Part shown: positions 12,937-27,300 of the stretch, in pieces
Layout of the letters: each line of letters starts with the position of its first letter
Position numbering within the stretch: the stretch's first letter is position 1
Assembly: GCA_000827265.1 (NCBI GenBank)
Contig: KN834753.1
Coordinates: 1,270,686-1,334,685, forward strand
Direction of reading: 5' to 3'
Length of the DNA: 64,000 nucleotides
DNA from: Collybiopsis luxurians FD-317 M1
Lineage: Eukaryota > Basidiomycota > Agaricomycetes > Agaricales > Omphalotaceae
The notes under the pieces: generated by a model
What the model was told of the DNA's origin: nothing
Database searches by the model: none
Seen by the model: the letters and a program-made list of their open reading frames with translations, nothing else
Made by a program: the position numbers and the translations under genes

Positions 12937-13107
12937 GATGCAATTTGGTGCCAGTCAGAGTGCGCTACCGGAGTCGAGTAAGAAAGCAGGGATAGCGCTG
13001 GAACTGCTTCAATTGTCGGGGTGGAATAATGATTGGTTTTTAATCTTGAGAGTCAGCCGCATTAGGCGTCAATTTACTGTAAGCGCCAGCCTCTACCAAC
13101 CCACATC

Positions 13108-13814
13108 ATGCAAAACTTCCATCCTCCGTCGTCTCAGCCATCTACGTCTCGCGATAGTTCAAATTTTGCCATGCCTGCTTCATCCTCAATGGCAGAAATG
13201 ACCTCTAATAGCCAGTCGATATCCACCATGCAGCAGGACCCCAATTCCATTCCGCTATTCAAGCACAATATTCAGGTCATTCTCGAGAATGTCTTGAATT
13301 TACAGAACGTTGCCAGGAATACTTTGCTTGGAATGTGGGTGCCCTTGTATCATGATGGCGGACATTTTTATTAAGTTTGGTATAGTCAAAATGCCTATCA
13401 TCCTGGTAGCTCACCAGCACAAACCGAAGGTTTGCTCTTCTTTTAATGGGATCGCTATTCAATTTTACTCTTTTGCAGCAAACATTGTAGCTTTGAAACA
13501 AAATTTAGAGATACTGGCGGATTCAAGGTATGTTTATACCTTGCGTTTTCGCTAGCCTGAGCTTAAACGCTCTGATTTCAAGCGTTCACAATGGCGTCGG
13601 AGCGCTTCCGCTACTTCCCTTCCCACATGTCTCGACAAACGCAAATTCTACTGATTCAGCATCGGAAAGCGCGGTTCCTTCAGAAGCGCAAATGATCGCT
13701 GACGCGACTCGCTCCATTCAAATCTTATTTGAAAGATTGAAAAGAGTGCAAGATGGCGCATCGAACGTTGCTAATCTTCTCCTACAAGCTCCTGCAAGTA
13801 ACCTTTCACAATGA
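13108..13814 (+). CDS. Small helical protein, unrecognised
   Basis: Four exons: 13108-13334, 13386-13429, 13479-13527, 13583-13814, giving 183 residues. After a Ser/Gln-rich start it has two amphipathic helical stretches (IPLFKHNIQVILENVLNLQN and IVALKQNLEILADS), a Pro/Ser linker, then ADATRSIQILFERLKRVQDG and ASNVANLLLQ. The size and helix-linker-helix pattern recall small Mediator or kinetochore subunits, but no signature is decisive, so no name is given. It is convergent with SPB4, whose stop lies 43 bp downstream. Confidence 0.7.
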
Positions 13815-13857
13815 GTGTTCCATTGCAAGTCAAACTAAAATAAATGTATGTATGTAT

Positions 13858-16264
13858 CTACAAATCGCCAAATTCCGCTTCAAAATCCTTTTGAGATACT
13901 TCCCCCTTTCGTACCTTTTTCGCCATTCTCTCTTCTCTAGCGATCTCCGCCCAGTCATCCTCGTTATTGCTGGTTTCAGCATCCTCTTCCCGACTGCGCT
14001 TACGATCACTTTCAATTTCCGCAGATGTAGCCTGCGTTTTCATCCGTTGCCTCTTTCTCTTTCTCTTCTCTCTTCTTAGTTCACGCTCTTCCCGCTTCGT
14101 TGTCTTCGCGCTCCAAGGTGCGTTTGCTTTTTTGTGGAGCGCTCGCTGGGCTTTGCGCTGCTCTTTTTCCTTTTCAGTATCCTGTGCCTGTTTTATTGAC
14201 AATGCAGCTAAGCGTTTAGCTTCTTGTAATTTATCGGCATATGCGTAAGCAGACCACTGGAGGCATGTGCATTAGTGATTGTCAGCTGAAGTAGCATAAA
14301 CTGCTTACATCGACATCAGCATCGATCCAGGGATCCAAGTTAGTATCTTTTAGTTCTGGCATTTTTGGAAGGCGAAGAAGCCCAAAACTCTGCGCGAGGC
14401 CAACAATATCAAGGTCCCTGATTCGGAATATGTATGAAGCTTCGTGTTTCGAGTAGGCCCTAATGAAGGAAACAAAGGCTTTAGCAGCCTAAACAGATGA
14501 AGTATTTAATTTTGAGAAGATTGTGTTGAGAACATGGGCTTACCTGGTCATGTAACGAGCGATCTGTTAGCAATTTTGTTTGAATTTTGCTGAGAAACAA
14601 AGTAGAATCGGGATCTTGGAGGCGCGACTCTTCATCCGTATCTGTCTGCCTATCTCCAGCGATATAGCAATGCTTGTGTAGCGGTATTCTTCGGACACTC
14701 ATAAAGTCTGAATCGAATTACGTTGAAAATCAAGATTGCAGCGGCGACGAACAAGCGACTAACCGACATAACCCACTTCTCGGCCCACAAGGAGAGTATA
14801 AGCTCGCCCACTACGACCTGCTCGAGCAGTACGACCACAGCGATGTGAGAAAACTTTCGGATCCATAGGTGGGTCGTATTGAATGACGACATCTACGTGT
14901 GGAAGATCTAGCCCTCGAGCGGCGACATCCGTGCATAGAAGGACGGACGGAGTGGAAGGTGTGGCTATGGCTGTTGCAAAAGCACTCAAAGCACGCGTTC
15001 GTGCTGAAGGTGTCAAATGGCCGTGGAGAGAGTGGATTTTACACCCCGTAGAAAGAACGACGGGTAATATCTAGATAGACAGTTAGGTGAGGAACGAACG
15101 GGTCACTGAAAGGCTCACGTCATAGAAATGATCGACACAAGCACCTGTTGCAAAATATACAATGAACTGGGAGGCTTCATGTTCTTTGATTTCGTGGGAT
15201 ATGATACGGGCCAGCTGGACCGTCTTTTCAGAGGCTCGACATGAAATGTAAAAGTTCTTCAAGCTGGGAAGAAGTTAATGAAATAGTGGACGCGAGTAGT
15301 GAATAAAGGTGTACTTGGGTGGTATTCTCCTTTCCTCGATCGCATGGCCTTTTCCTGCAGCCCCTGCACCTTGTAGTTGTTTTTTGGACTGAATTTTGAC
15401 CACAATTCGCGCTGGATTCCGCAATCCTGCTCGTACAAGCTCAGATATTGCATCTACATCAGTCATAGTTGCACTGAATAGCCCAGTTCGGCGTTGTTTT
15501 GGGAGGTGGTTTAAAATCTTAGTTAACGTTGTTTCAAATCCCAGATCCAACAAACTGTCTATGGCGTGAATACAAGTCACTATGCCAGAGGTCGAGACTT
15601 ACCGATCGGCTTCATCCAGGACAAGTACCTCGAGCTCTTTCACGTTGACCACATTCCGTCCTCTTCCCAATAAAAATTCATCTATTCGACCTGGAGTTCC
15701 AACAACTATATCTGCACCGGATGACAAAAACCTTTCTACATCTTGAGCTGGCGAAGATTGATTTGATGACACAAGAAGTAAGGCAGACGGAAATTCGGGT
15801 AAAGAAGGTTCGTCCAAGGAAGGTTTGACTGAAGGCTGCGCGGACAGAAAGGTAGAGAATATGCCGTGAATCTGTGTAGCCAATTCCCTGATAGATTAAA
15901 TTAGGTATGGCGTTTTTAATTGAAAACTGGTGCACACCTGGTAGGACTGATAATCAGTGCGCCAATGTCATTTTTGCGGAGCTTTCTTTCTCTGCGAATG
16001 AGCTTTTCGAGCACAGGTATCACAAAAGCCAGGGTTTTCCCTGAGCCGGTCACAGCTTCGACGACAACATCCTTATGCCTCATGAAAAGAGGAATAGTAG
16101 ATGCCTGGACGGGAGTCATTCTGGTGTGGCCCATGGATTCTACAACGTCGAGACTGAGCTTTGGAATTACTTGACATATGGAAATATTTGAGCATAACGA
16201 CGTACATCCAAGGCGTCAAGGGCTCTGGGAGAGAGCTCCATGATCCAGCAAAAGCGGTCGACAT
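13858..16264 (-). CDS. SPB4: SPB4/DDX55, DEAD-box helicase of 60S biogenesis
   Basis: Nine exons: 16206-16264, 15938-16153, 15603-15887, 15315-15554, 15119-15263, 14764-15070, 14544-14707, 14309-14488, 13858-14256, giving 664 residues. Helicase motifs appear in order: Q motif region ([20 protein letters not shown]), GSGKT (Walker A), PTRELATQI, TPGR, LDEAD, SAT, ARGLD and [13 protein letters not shown]. The C-terminal half has the DUF4217-type segment ([20 protein letters not shown]) seen in Spb4/DDX55/DDX18. It ends in a basic tail with [18 protein letters not shown]. Spb4 remodels pre-60S rRNA in the nucleolus. Intron 1 was placed at CTCAG/TCTCGACG because it alone restores the PWILDVV junction. 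It shares a divergent promoter with the RING gene. Confidence 0.94.
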
Positions 16265-16316
16265 GACTGGAAAGCAATCAAAAATTTCTGGAATTAAGCG
16301 CCAAAAGCTATTTAAA

Positions 16317-16322
16317 CACGTG
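16317..16322. promoter_or_regulatory. CACGTG box between SPB4 and RING gene
   Basis: CACGTGAT context, 53 bp upstream of the SPB4 ATG and about 95 bp upstream of the RING-gene ATG. Candidate bHLH site, inferred from sequence only. Confidence 0.4.
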
Positions 16323-16417
16323 ATCATATAGATTGCATCATTGGATCCCTTGGAAAGCCATCTTGTAACACTACTCCCAAGTCGCCTTTACAGTCCTTAT
16401 TCTTCCTTCATCTCAAA

Positions 16418-18344
16418 ATGTCTTCACGCGAACCTTTGTGGTTTTGTCATCAGGTTTGCTTTTATCCCTTTCTTCCAGCTTTTATTTGGACGCTGAGTAA
16501 TATTTACTTCGGACCACAGTGTAACGCTGAGATGAGACCGTTAATGGTGAGTTTCCACGCTTTACACCGTCGTTTTCGAATAAGGGGAGTGAGATTCTCG
16601 ACACCCTGACTTGATGGACTCCTCGCATTTGAGTTGAGCAGTGAATCCTCGAGCGATATGAGTGTTGTCGAAAGAATCGACCATGGATCAAGAGCTTTTG
16701 AGCGTGACTAACATGCTGTGTTTAGTCGCTTTACTATCAGTCTAGCGGCTGGATTAGCTTGCGGTGGTACATTGACCGCAGCGTCTGTTCTGGAAAGCAT
16801 CGTTATCCATTGTCATCTATCTTCTCAAGATTCAAAGCCGGATATTCCCCGCTTTTCTCCTCCAATTAAAAAGCATACTGATTAATACTCAAACTATGCT
16901 TTTAGGTCCCAGAACCTATCTGTGCCTCCTGCCACGGGCAATTTGTAGAGAAAATTGAAGATCCAGACGATGATCCTCGGGAATTTCAACACGCAGACCC
17001 AACGGAAGATGCTGGTCTTGACCCTTTCCTCAGTACGCGATTGTTCCATAATTCGTCGATCGCTCTAAGTTGCCGTGCAGTGCTACTGCAAGGTCTTATG
17101 AGCCGTGGAATGTCTGGTGAACGTCGATCGTCACCTCCTCGCAATAATCGGCCGCCGTCTGGAAATACATCATCGGTACCTCTGTATCTTTTATCCCACG
17201 TTACTGAATCTGCTTACAAGGCATCTAGTCGTTTTCGTTCCAAGTTCGTAGTGGTTCAGGAGGACCTGCCCTCATTTCGATAGGTGGGGGCAATACCCTT
17301 GGTGGAAGCCCAGGCTCGCCAAGAAGGCCTCCCACCATGAACGAGTACGCTCTCATGATTTGATCTGAATCTGGATGTGCTGATATTAATTAGGTATCTA
17401 CATAGAGGCGACGATGAACGTGGGCCCGGTATCGCTGGTCCATTAATGGCACAATACTTAATGGCAATGCTTGGTCACCGAGGAACTCATTCTGATTTAT
17501 TTGGCGGATTCGGGGATGCAGTAGAGCGAGGGAGGATGGGAGATTATGTTTTTAACCAAGAAGGTACGTCTTGTTCATATCGATCCCGTGCATCCAACCC
17601 ATCTAGCACTCTACAGCCCTGGATCAGATTATCTCGAACCTCATGGAGAACTCAAATGCTTCTCGGCCGGTTCCCGCCACGGATGAAATAATGGACAAGC
17701 TCCCCCGAGAGGTCTTAGAGGAGGGATGTACGCTTTTTTTCCCTTTTTCGCGCTGAGGTCCTTCATCCAACCAATTTGCTAGCTCCGACGCTCGAAAAGG
17801 ATTGTGCTGTATGCAAAGAACAGTTTCAGCTGATAACAGAAGATCCTGATGAGCAAATCGTCATAAAATTACCTTGCGGTGAGTTATATGTTTCTGTCCA
17901 TACTTCATCTTAAACCTTCCATTTCAGGTCATCCGTTCCATTCTTCCTGGTATGCTAGACCTACAGCCATCACTCTCCTGAGACTTACTCTATACCTAGT
18001 ATTCTTCCGTGGCTGAAATCTTCGGGTACATGTCCAGTCTGCAGGTAGGTGGATAACTCGGCTTTGATTACCAATGGTTGAATCTTTACTCTATCAGGCA
18101 TCAGCTTATACCTCAACCCGAACACCATTCTCCGCCGCCGAGAAGTCCCAGTCCTCCGGGTGGTGGTTCTCCTCGAGGATCTGGTAGCGGCAGCAGCGAC
18201 AGTCTCTTTCAGTCTCTTTTTGGTTCAGTGATGGGTAGCGGGACACGCTCATCGGGATCCACAGCTCGTGGTCCTAATTCATCCAATAGACAAGGCGAAG
18301 GAGAACATCATCTTCCGGGAGGCTGGGATGATGAGCTTGACTAA
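16418..18344 (+). CDS. RING-H2 E3 ligase, RNF126/RNF115 type
   Basis: Eleven exons: 16418-16453, 16520-16546, 16906-17032, 17081-17175, 17229-17344, 17394-17563, 17617-17727, 17783-17878, 17928-17949, 18000-18044, 18098-18344, giving 363 residues. The N-terminus is a Cys4 zinc ribbon (WFCHQCNAEMRPLM then PEPICASCHGQFVE), as in RNF126/BCA2. The RING-H2 at about residues 234-282 reads CAVC, CGHPFHSSCILPWL and CPVCR. The family uses the zinc ribbon to bind ubiquitin or clients in quality control of mislocalised and endocytosed proteins. Between the two lies a low-complexity Gly/Ser/Arg region. Intron 2 (16547-16905) is 359 nt, far longer than its neighbours. The C-terminus is Ser/Gly/Pro-rich. 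Confidence 0.9.
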
Positions 18345-18632
18345 GTAAGCAAGGAGCGATGTTTACAAGTACACTTCGTGGTGTGACCATTTAATTGAAT
18401 ACTTACTGTCATTATTATGTACCTGCCTCTTTGTTCTCATTGTGTTTATTTACTGTGTGCTTGATAGAGTGCATTATTACACCGGAATCTGATTAATGCT
18501 CAACATCAATCTTGACCACACAACCTGAACCCTGCAATTCTAGACTAGATAAGCAAGAGAGATTCAGCAAAGGCTATTTTGCTTTCGCCTCAACCCCCAT
18601 TCAAACATCACTCCATTCTGAATAAGGAAAGA

Positions 18633-20697
<2,065 letters not shown>

Positions 20698-21397
20698 GGC
20701 GAGTAAGGGTATACCTCGCTACCAAGTAGCACGATGATTTTTCCAAGCAAGCGCCTAATTAGGCGCTATAATTGTTTAATTGACGACATGTCAAATGTTG
20801 CGTTCACTCTCAGCGCTAGCGTGTAATTTTTCAGATACTTACCGCCATGTTTTGAATATCTTCTGCGTGACTGAAATTTGTCACACAAAACAAATGCGTT
20901 CGTTGCCTTTTGCTACATGCTTCATTCGAGCACTTGATTCGATGTCAACGCGAATTTGACGACCCGTCACGTATTTGGAAGATCGCATATGCGTTTACAG
21001 CATTGCGCACCGCTTTGCGTAAAGCAGGTACGGTAGGTCCAGTGGAACCATGTAGATTTTTTTAAATCTAGGCCCAAGTGCAGGACTCATTGTAGCCATG
21101 ACGTCTAGTTCCTCATGGTAATCGTTCAGTTTTGCTCGTGCTTTCTTTACCGGTCCGGACGCCTTCGATTACTGATTATGATTTCCTAATGCTGGGTAGC
21201 CTGGGGTGGCAGACATGCACTTGTGACGATCTGTATTCCTCACTTAGTTTTCAATATTCATTTTGACTTGCTTTTTATCTCTGGGGATTTAAAAAGGCGT
21301 CGTTCGAGGGACTCCTTCCTCCAATACAACGTTCGCCTTCCAAGTACATTCGCTCACTTTCCTTACTCTCCTTCAACACTCATTTATTACATCCAAT
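20698..21397. other. Divergent intergenic region, NDR kinase / DPBB gene
   Basis: About 700 bp holding both promoters. It contains an 18-bp perfect palindrome at 20750-20767 and a smaller inverted repeat (TAGATTT arms) around 21053-21070. No gene is seen. Confidence 0.5.
20750..20767. repeat. 18-bp perfect palindrome
   Basis: AGCGCCTAATTAGGCGCT reads the same on both strands. It lies 53 bp upstream of the NDR kinase ATG, so it could be a dimeric transcription-factor site or a hairpin in the leader RNA. Confidence 0.8.
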
Positions 21398-22020
21398 ATG
21401 TTCACCGAACTCGCTGCTACTCTCTTTGCCGTTGCCTCAGTCACCATGGTGCAGGCGGTTCCCGTGCTTCAGCGTGCCACGACTTACTCTGGAGATGGTA
21501 AATTTCAAGGGAATGCATATTGCTGATTAGCTGCCCACACTTTTCCGCAGGGACTTTTTACGCTCCAGGCCTCGGTGCTTGCGGCCTTACAAACACTTCC
21601 ACGCAAATGATTGCCGCAATTGGACACACCGCTTTTGATACTTTTCCGTGAGTTAATGGCCAAATGGCCAGCGTCATTTGACTATTAATAGTTTCGCATT
21701 AACAGCGGTGCAACTGTCAACCCTAACCTGTGAGTACTCATACTGTGGGTTGTTCAAATGTGCAGCTACAGACTATCATCTCCTAAAGCAACCCGATCTG
21801 CGGCAAAAGCGTCAAAGCTACTTGTGTGTATCAACTTCTTCAAGCTTCACTAGGGCTAACGACATTTGCAGATGGAACAAAAAGCGTCACAGTCCAGATC
21901 GTCGACCGTTGTGCGGGCTGCGCTGGAGAATACGATTTGGACTTCAGCGAATCCGCATTCGCTCTCCTGGCTGATCCTGCCGTTGGTCGTATCCATGGTG
22001 TGACATGGGAATATATTTAA
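21398..22020 (+). CDS. Secreted double-psi beta-barrel (barwin/RlpA-like) protein
   Basis: Five exons: 21398-21497, 21551-21647, 21706-21729, 21789-21823, 21872-22020, giving 134 residues. Residues 1-20 form a signal peptide ending in MVQA. The mature part has the DPBB pattern: GTFYAPGLGACG, AIGHTAFDTF, NPICGKSVKAT, VQIVDRCAGCAGEYDLDFSE and LADPAVGRIHGVTWEYI. The TFY, NPICG and DRCAGC blocks are typical of the expansin/barwin-like small secreted proteins abundant in Agaricomycetes. The fold is known from expansins and cerato-type proteins; catalytic activity is not implied. Four conserved cysteines can form two disulfides. A strong TATA-like and pyrimidine-rich leader precedes it. Expression in fruiting or wood decay is a common family theme, but here only inferred. 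Confidence 0.9.
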
Positions 22021-24371
22021 TATGGATGGCTGCACCCTCCAGTCCCCCTTTGGTCCACAGTTAGAATTTGCCTTCGTTCTTTTGGGCAAATGCTTATAGT
22101 TAATTTATCGATAGTTCTACTGAATCTGTAGAGAGCCGCAAGTGGCGAAATACCATCTAACCTGTTGTAATTCTATCTATCGCATTGCGCCATGTTACTC
22201 CGTATAGAGCTTGTTGCTGCGGCTACGCTTGGCTTGCTCCTAACGACGAAAGACGCCCTTGCGATATTTCTGTGTTCATTTCTTTGATGTAGCTATCGCC
22301 TCCATATACTGTGAAGTTGTGACCTAGGATTTGACATAATTCGAGGCGAGCCAAATACACTTTAATGGTGGCCTCACTCATGACACAATATATAGTCACT
22401 CAGACTCCTACGTATCGGCGAGCTAAGCTAAGTTTTACCCACTCGGTGTAAAGCTTCTTGGTTACGCCGTTTAATGGTGGTTTAATTTACGGAGGGTGAC
22501 GTGGGCGATATGATACTGTATGGAGGATCTGTTGAAAATTTATACCCATTGAATGTTACAAAAGTCAAGTCAATTTCCATGCATCTTAATACATGATTAC
22601 GCGAAGAATTTGGTAGCAGCCGTGTATTTTAATTCTTTTTCCTTTCAAAAACCGAAGACCGCTGCTGCCGTCCGAACGAGGTTGCAGTACTAATTTCAGG
22701 TCGAACTACTTCATGTACGAATGCCTTCTAGCCGGGGTTTTTGTTAAGTAGATCATCATCATTTTTCCTTTCGTGCAGTGTGCAAAAATATCGCCGTAAG
22801 CAACTTCCAAATCAAGCCAGTGAGACCTGCTTTGACTTTCCACATATGTGACTTGATTTTACTCACGTTCCAGTATATGGCATTAATGATTCCATTAGTT
22901 CCGAATCGCTTATAATTTGATTCCCTTGACCCGAACTTCAACTCGAGATTGCTACCTTCAGAAAAGAAGTGCACCTGCGTATCAGATGCCCGGCCTGTAG
23001 CTAATAGTGAACGTGAATCTGCCGTAAAGCTCCCTGTCATCGCCGTCAGAAGCAGTCCGTTTTTTTTTTTCACTCTCCACCTCTTATATCGACGTGAAGG
23101 GTTCTAAAGTATCGTCTGAGTACTTCGCGTGATCGTTCTCAAAACATTCTTTCTTACCGGCCCATTTTGTATATCTGCGTCTCGAATTCAAGGGACCTTT
23201 CTGTGCGGCGTCTTTTGCGGCTAAAAGCAAAAAGGGTTGAGGAAAGAAAGATCAGGTAAGTGTTAGTAGCAATACTACTTTTTGCGTTCTCTTTTTATCT
23301 TTCCGAACAAAAATGCGGGGAAGATTGGTGTACTGTTGGTTCGAATTGACACTATCCACGAGAATCCTCTGTTGAGTCTGAGTATAATCTTAGCAAATTA
23401 CTGTTATTCGCTAACGTTATGTGGGTTGAATTGAAGGAGCAAGAAGGTAGATCAATAATTCATCATATCCTGCGCTTCCAGAACTCGCGAGGCTGCAGAG
23501 CGACCTGTTTTGATTGACTCCTGCGAGTTGCACAGAAATTGGCATCCGGGGTGGCGACTGGACACTTTGAATATCATGCCGAAGTTCAAAGAACCATGCT
23601 CTGGGCGCTGGCGGAATGAAAAAGAATTACTGAAACGGTTACGACGGGGAGGATGAGCGCTGATCTCCGTGCAAACTATACCCGGTACACGTATCCTTGG
23701 CCGCTGCGCATTTCCTTATTTAACGTTCAACTTGACGACATGATAGAGGACGGGCTCAAAGGGAGGTATGCTTTCCAATGTGAGGCAGCTTGTGAGGCGG
23801 GACTTTGAGCAGGGCTTCTGCGAGCCTGAGACCATCCGAAGTCAGAGTTGCATCGATGTACTAATGATATTTGTGTGCCCGAGGCTTGACGCGAAGACCG
23901 ACCTGTGCTACGTACGAGGGGGCAATACGCCCATCGTGACGACCATTTTGACCCGACGTCGCTTATAGCAATATAATCCGAGGGTTGTCGAGCTCGACAA
24001 CTCTATATATATCATGATATCGATCAGGGACGGGTAATTAAATGAAGCGAATATGCGTGCACGCGATGGAAGCTGACGGAAGCCAGTCGAGTCGAGGATT
24101 TGGGTTCGGAGGGGCATCTCAGGGTATCTCTGGGCAACGCTGGGACAAACTTGAAGAGGAAAGGCTAAATTGCTTTACCTGGCCCTCTAACAAATGCAAT
24201 GGATTTCAAAGCGGGCAAGCATCGATCAAAGATGTGATTTGCTGACATATGTTTGATTACCATTCACCGGGCTCTCACCGGAAACATAGCGGCAGTGTCT
24301 GGTTGGATGAGTTGAGCTACGACTGCCACGGTGTTCATTCTCCATCCCCCCCAGTTCTCTCTTCTTCCTCA
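22021..24371. other. Gene-poor region, about 2.35 kb
   Basis: No gene I can support. The best coding-like trace is on the minus strand at about 22860-23073 (DTQVHFFSEGSNLELKFGSR then NAIYWN before a GTGAGT), which slightly recalls the blades of fungal fucose-specific lectins. It has no joined downstream exon and no convincing start, so it may be a decayed gene. TTTAATGGTGG occurs twice (about 22363 and 22469). The right end serves as the flippase promoter. Confidence 0.4.
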
Positions 24372-27300
24372 ATGGCAAATACGGTAGCCTCCGGTGGCCT
24401 GGGCGCCCTCTACCGACGTATATCTTCCTTCAGCATCGAAGAGCTGTTTTCCCGGAAACGACCCCCAGGTCCTCCGAGGACTGTTTTCATTAATCAACCT
24501 TTGCCGGAGGAGTACTTTGATGCCAAAAAGAGGGTCAAGAAACAATACGTGTACATCAGCAACCAGGTAATACCATCCAAGTATTCTCTGCATGGAATAT
24601 GGGACTAACTTAAACCAGGTCATATCGTCCAAATATACTGTCGTCGATTTTCTTCCCAAAAATTTAATAGTAGTACAGTTCCGAAGAATCGCCAATATGT
24701 AGGTATGATGATTATGGTATGTCTAAACGCATTAAAAGCTCTCTAGTTACTTTCTTGGGATCGCCATCCTTCAGTTTTTCCCCACGTTCGCCACAATCTC
24801 ACCTGGAGTTGTTATACTTCCCTTGGTAATCATTATTGCCCTAACGGCTCTCAAGGATGCATTCGAGGACTTTAGGAGACATCAGGCCGATAAGAAGGTG
24901 AACCAATCCGAGGTTGATATATTGACCGGAGGATGGGTCAATCCGAATATAACAGAGGGCAAGACTAGGACTTTTGTTCGCGGGTTGATGCCCAAGAAGG
25001 GGAGAAATGCAACCAAGAAGGAGGAAAGACCAATAAGCTCGGACCCTGACACTACTTTAACTGACCCACCGCAATATCATTACCAGCGGCGACGCTCCAA
25101 TCGTTTATCCTTCCTCAAATCCACCTCCTCAGATTCCTCTGCCTATTGGAAACCAACCCTCTGGGAGGATGTCCGTGTGGGAGATTTTGTTCGCATCACA
25201 GACGGCGAGCCTATTCCCGCTGATATCCTAATCTGCTCGACAAGCGATCCAGAAAATGTGGCTTTCGTCGAGACCAAAAATTTGGATGGAGAGACGAACC
25301 TCAAATCGCGGAATGCAGTCACAGGGCTGACTCATTTGAGGGACCCAGAAGCGTGCGCGAGTGCCGGAGCGCTTCGAGTGATGTGCGAGAAGCCTGAAGC
25401 AAATATGTACCGACTTAATGCCATGGTCGAGAGCGGAGGAGAAGGAGGAAAGAAATTTCCCGTAGACTTACAGACCGTCTTGCTGCGAGGAACGGTTTTG
25501 AAAAACACGGACTGGGTCATTGGTCTTGTCTTGTTCACGGGCGGGGATACAAAGATCATCATGAATGCCGGAGGGACTCCGAGTAAGAGAAGTAGGGTGG
25601 AGAGACAAATGAATCCTCAGGTATGTATCAACTTGGAGCCCACTCTATAGGACTCATCCGTTACATCAAGGTCCTAGTAAACCTCTTGCTAATCGCAATC
25701 ATGGCCGTCGTCTGCGCCATTGCCGACTCCACCCTCGAGAAACACTATGCTCCTCTAGGTGCACCGTGGCTTTTTAGCGATGACCATCCCGGTGATAACC
25801 CCTCTGCGAATGGTGGAATTACATGGGCTTTTGCGTTATTGACGTACGTATCTCTTTCTCACTCTGGTCTTAATTAACCCCTTACTTCGCCTAGTTTTCA
25901 AGATCTAGTGCCTATCTCACTCTACCTTTCAATTGAGGTCGTTCGTACTATTCAATCTATATTCATCTACCTTGACAAGGATATCGCGTACGATAGACCC
26001 GGTGCGCCGCCGGGAGCACCTGCGCAGGCCACTCTTGCACGGACTTGGAATCTTTCTGACGACCTCGGTCAGATCGAATATATCTTTTCGGACAAGACTG
26101 GGACGTTGACCCAAGTAAGTTCAAAGACAAAATTTTGACTTGATATTAATAGCATTCATTTCTAGAACTCAATGGTCTTCAGACAATGCTCAGTTGGAGG
26201 AAAGGCTTACCGAGGGGATCCTCAAGACCAAGTCGAGCTTCAGCTGAACAAGACCTCTGACTCTATCGAGCTGGAGAAAAATCAGCTTGTTACATCTACA
26301 CGTGCTGTCACCTCCTCTGACTCCTCATCCTCAAGTCCCCGCACCCCTCAAGTAAAATCAAGCATCACTGCACCGCGATTCCATGACTCTGTCCTATCCA
26401 CTGATATAAGCCAGGCCTGCTCAAATTCCGCACCACAGACAGGCCTTGAAGCCACCCACGCTAGAGCACTGAATGGGTTCTTCACAGTCTTGGCCTTATG
26501 TCACACGGTCTTAACTTCTATCGACTCAAAATCAGGAGAAATTGAGTATAAGGCGCAGAGTCCCGACGAAGCTGCACTAGTCAAAGCCGCGGCAGATGTG
26601 GGGTATGTGTTTCTAGGGAGAGAAAAGGGGAGCAATGGAGAGATCGTGCTTTCTTTGAGGATTCCTGGAGGAGGTGAAGACGAAAGAGGCACAGTGGAAA
26701 AGTACGAACTACTACATATCCTCGAGTTTACGAGCGCAAGGAAGAGGATGAGTGTCATCGTGCGTCAACTCGATCAGGCAGACAGCGAGACAGGAAGGAT
26801 CTTTCTGCTGACAAAGGGTGCCGACAACGTTATCTTTGAACGTCTCCGACCAGGGCACGATGGCTCATTGAAGGAAGAGACAGAGAGGCACCTTGGGGAA
26901 TTCGCAAATGAGGGCTTGCGGACTTTGACTTTAGCATTCAAAATTATCAATGGTGAGGTCCTGTTCGTTCTTCGCTCCTCTTCCTTCCTTTACTATTTTC
27001 CGATTGTTTCTCATTCCAACTATGATATGCTGATTATGTCATCAGAATCTGATTACATGACATGGTCCCACCGTTACCACGAAGCCTCTGTCTCCATCAA
27101 CAACCGCGAAGAACAGCTGGAGGAAGTGTCTTCGGAGATTGAACAGGATCTGAGGTTGCTGGGTTAGTGCCTATATTGTACCTAAGCCAATCAATTCTCA
27201 TTTAGAATATAGGTGCCACGGCCATTGAAGATCGCCTCCAAGACGGTGTTCCAGAAACCATACGTGACCTTAAAAGGGCAGGAATCAAGGTTTGGGTTGC

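Noticed and set aside
13830..14248. Leu/Ser-rich plus-strand frames opposite SPB4
   Set aside because: They are the antisense of the basic, Lys/Arg-rich SPB4 tail.
16547..16905. C/D-box snoRNA inside the long RING-gene intron
   Set aside because: A TGATGGA-like C box is present, but no properly spaced D box or terminal stem could be found.
24042..24245. 67-codon open frame before the flippase gene
   Set aside because: No motif, no intron support and atypical composition; probably promoter DNA.
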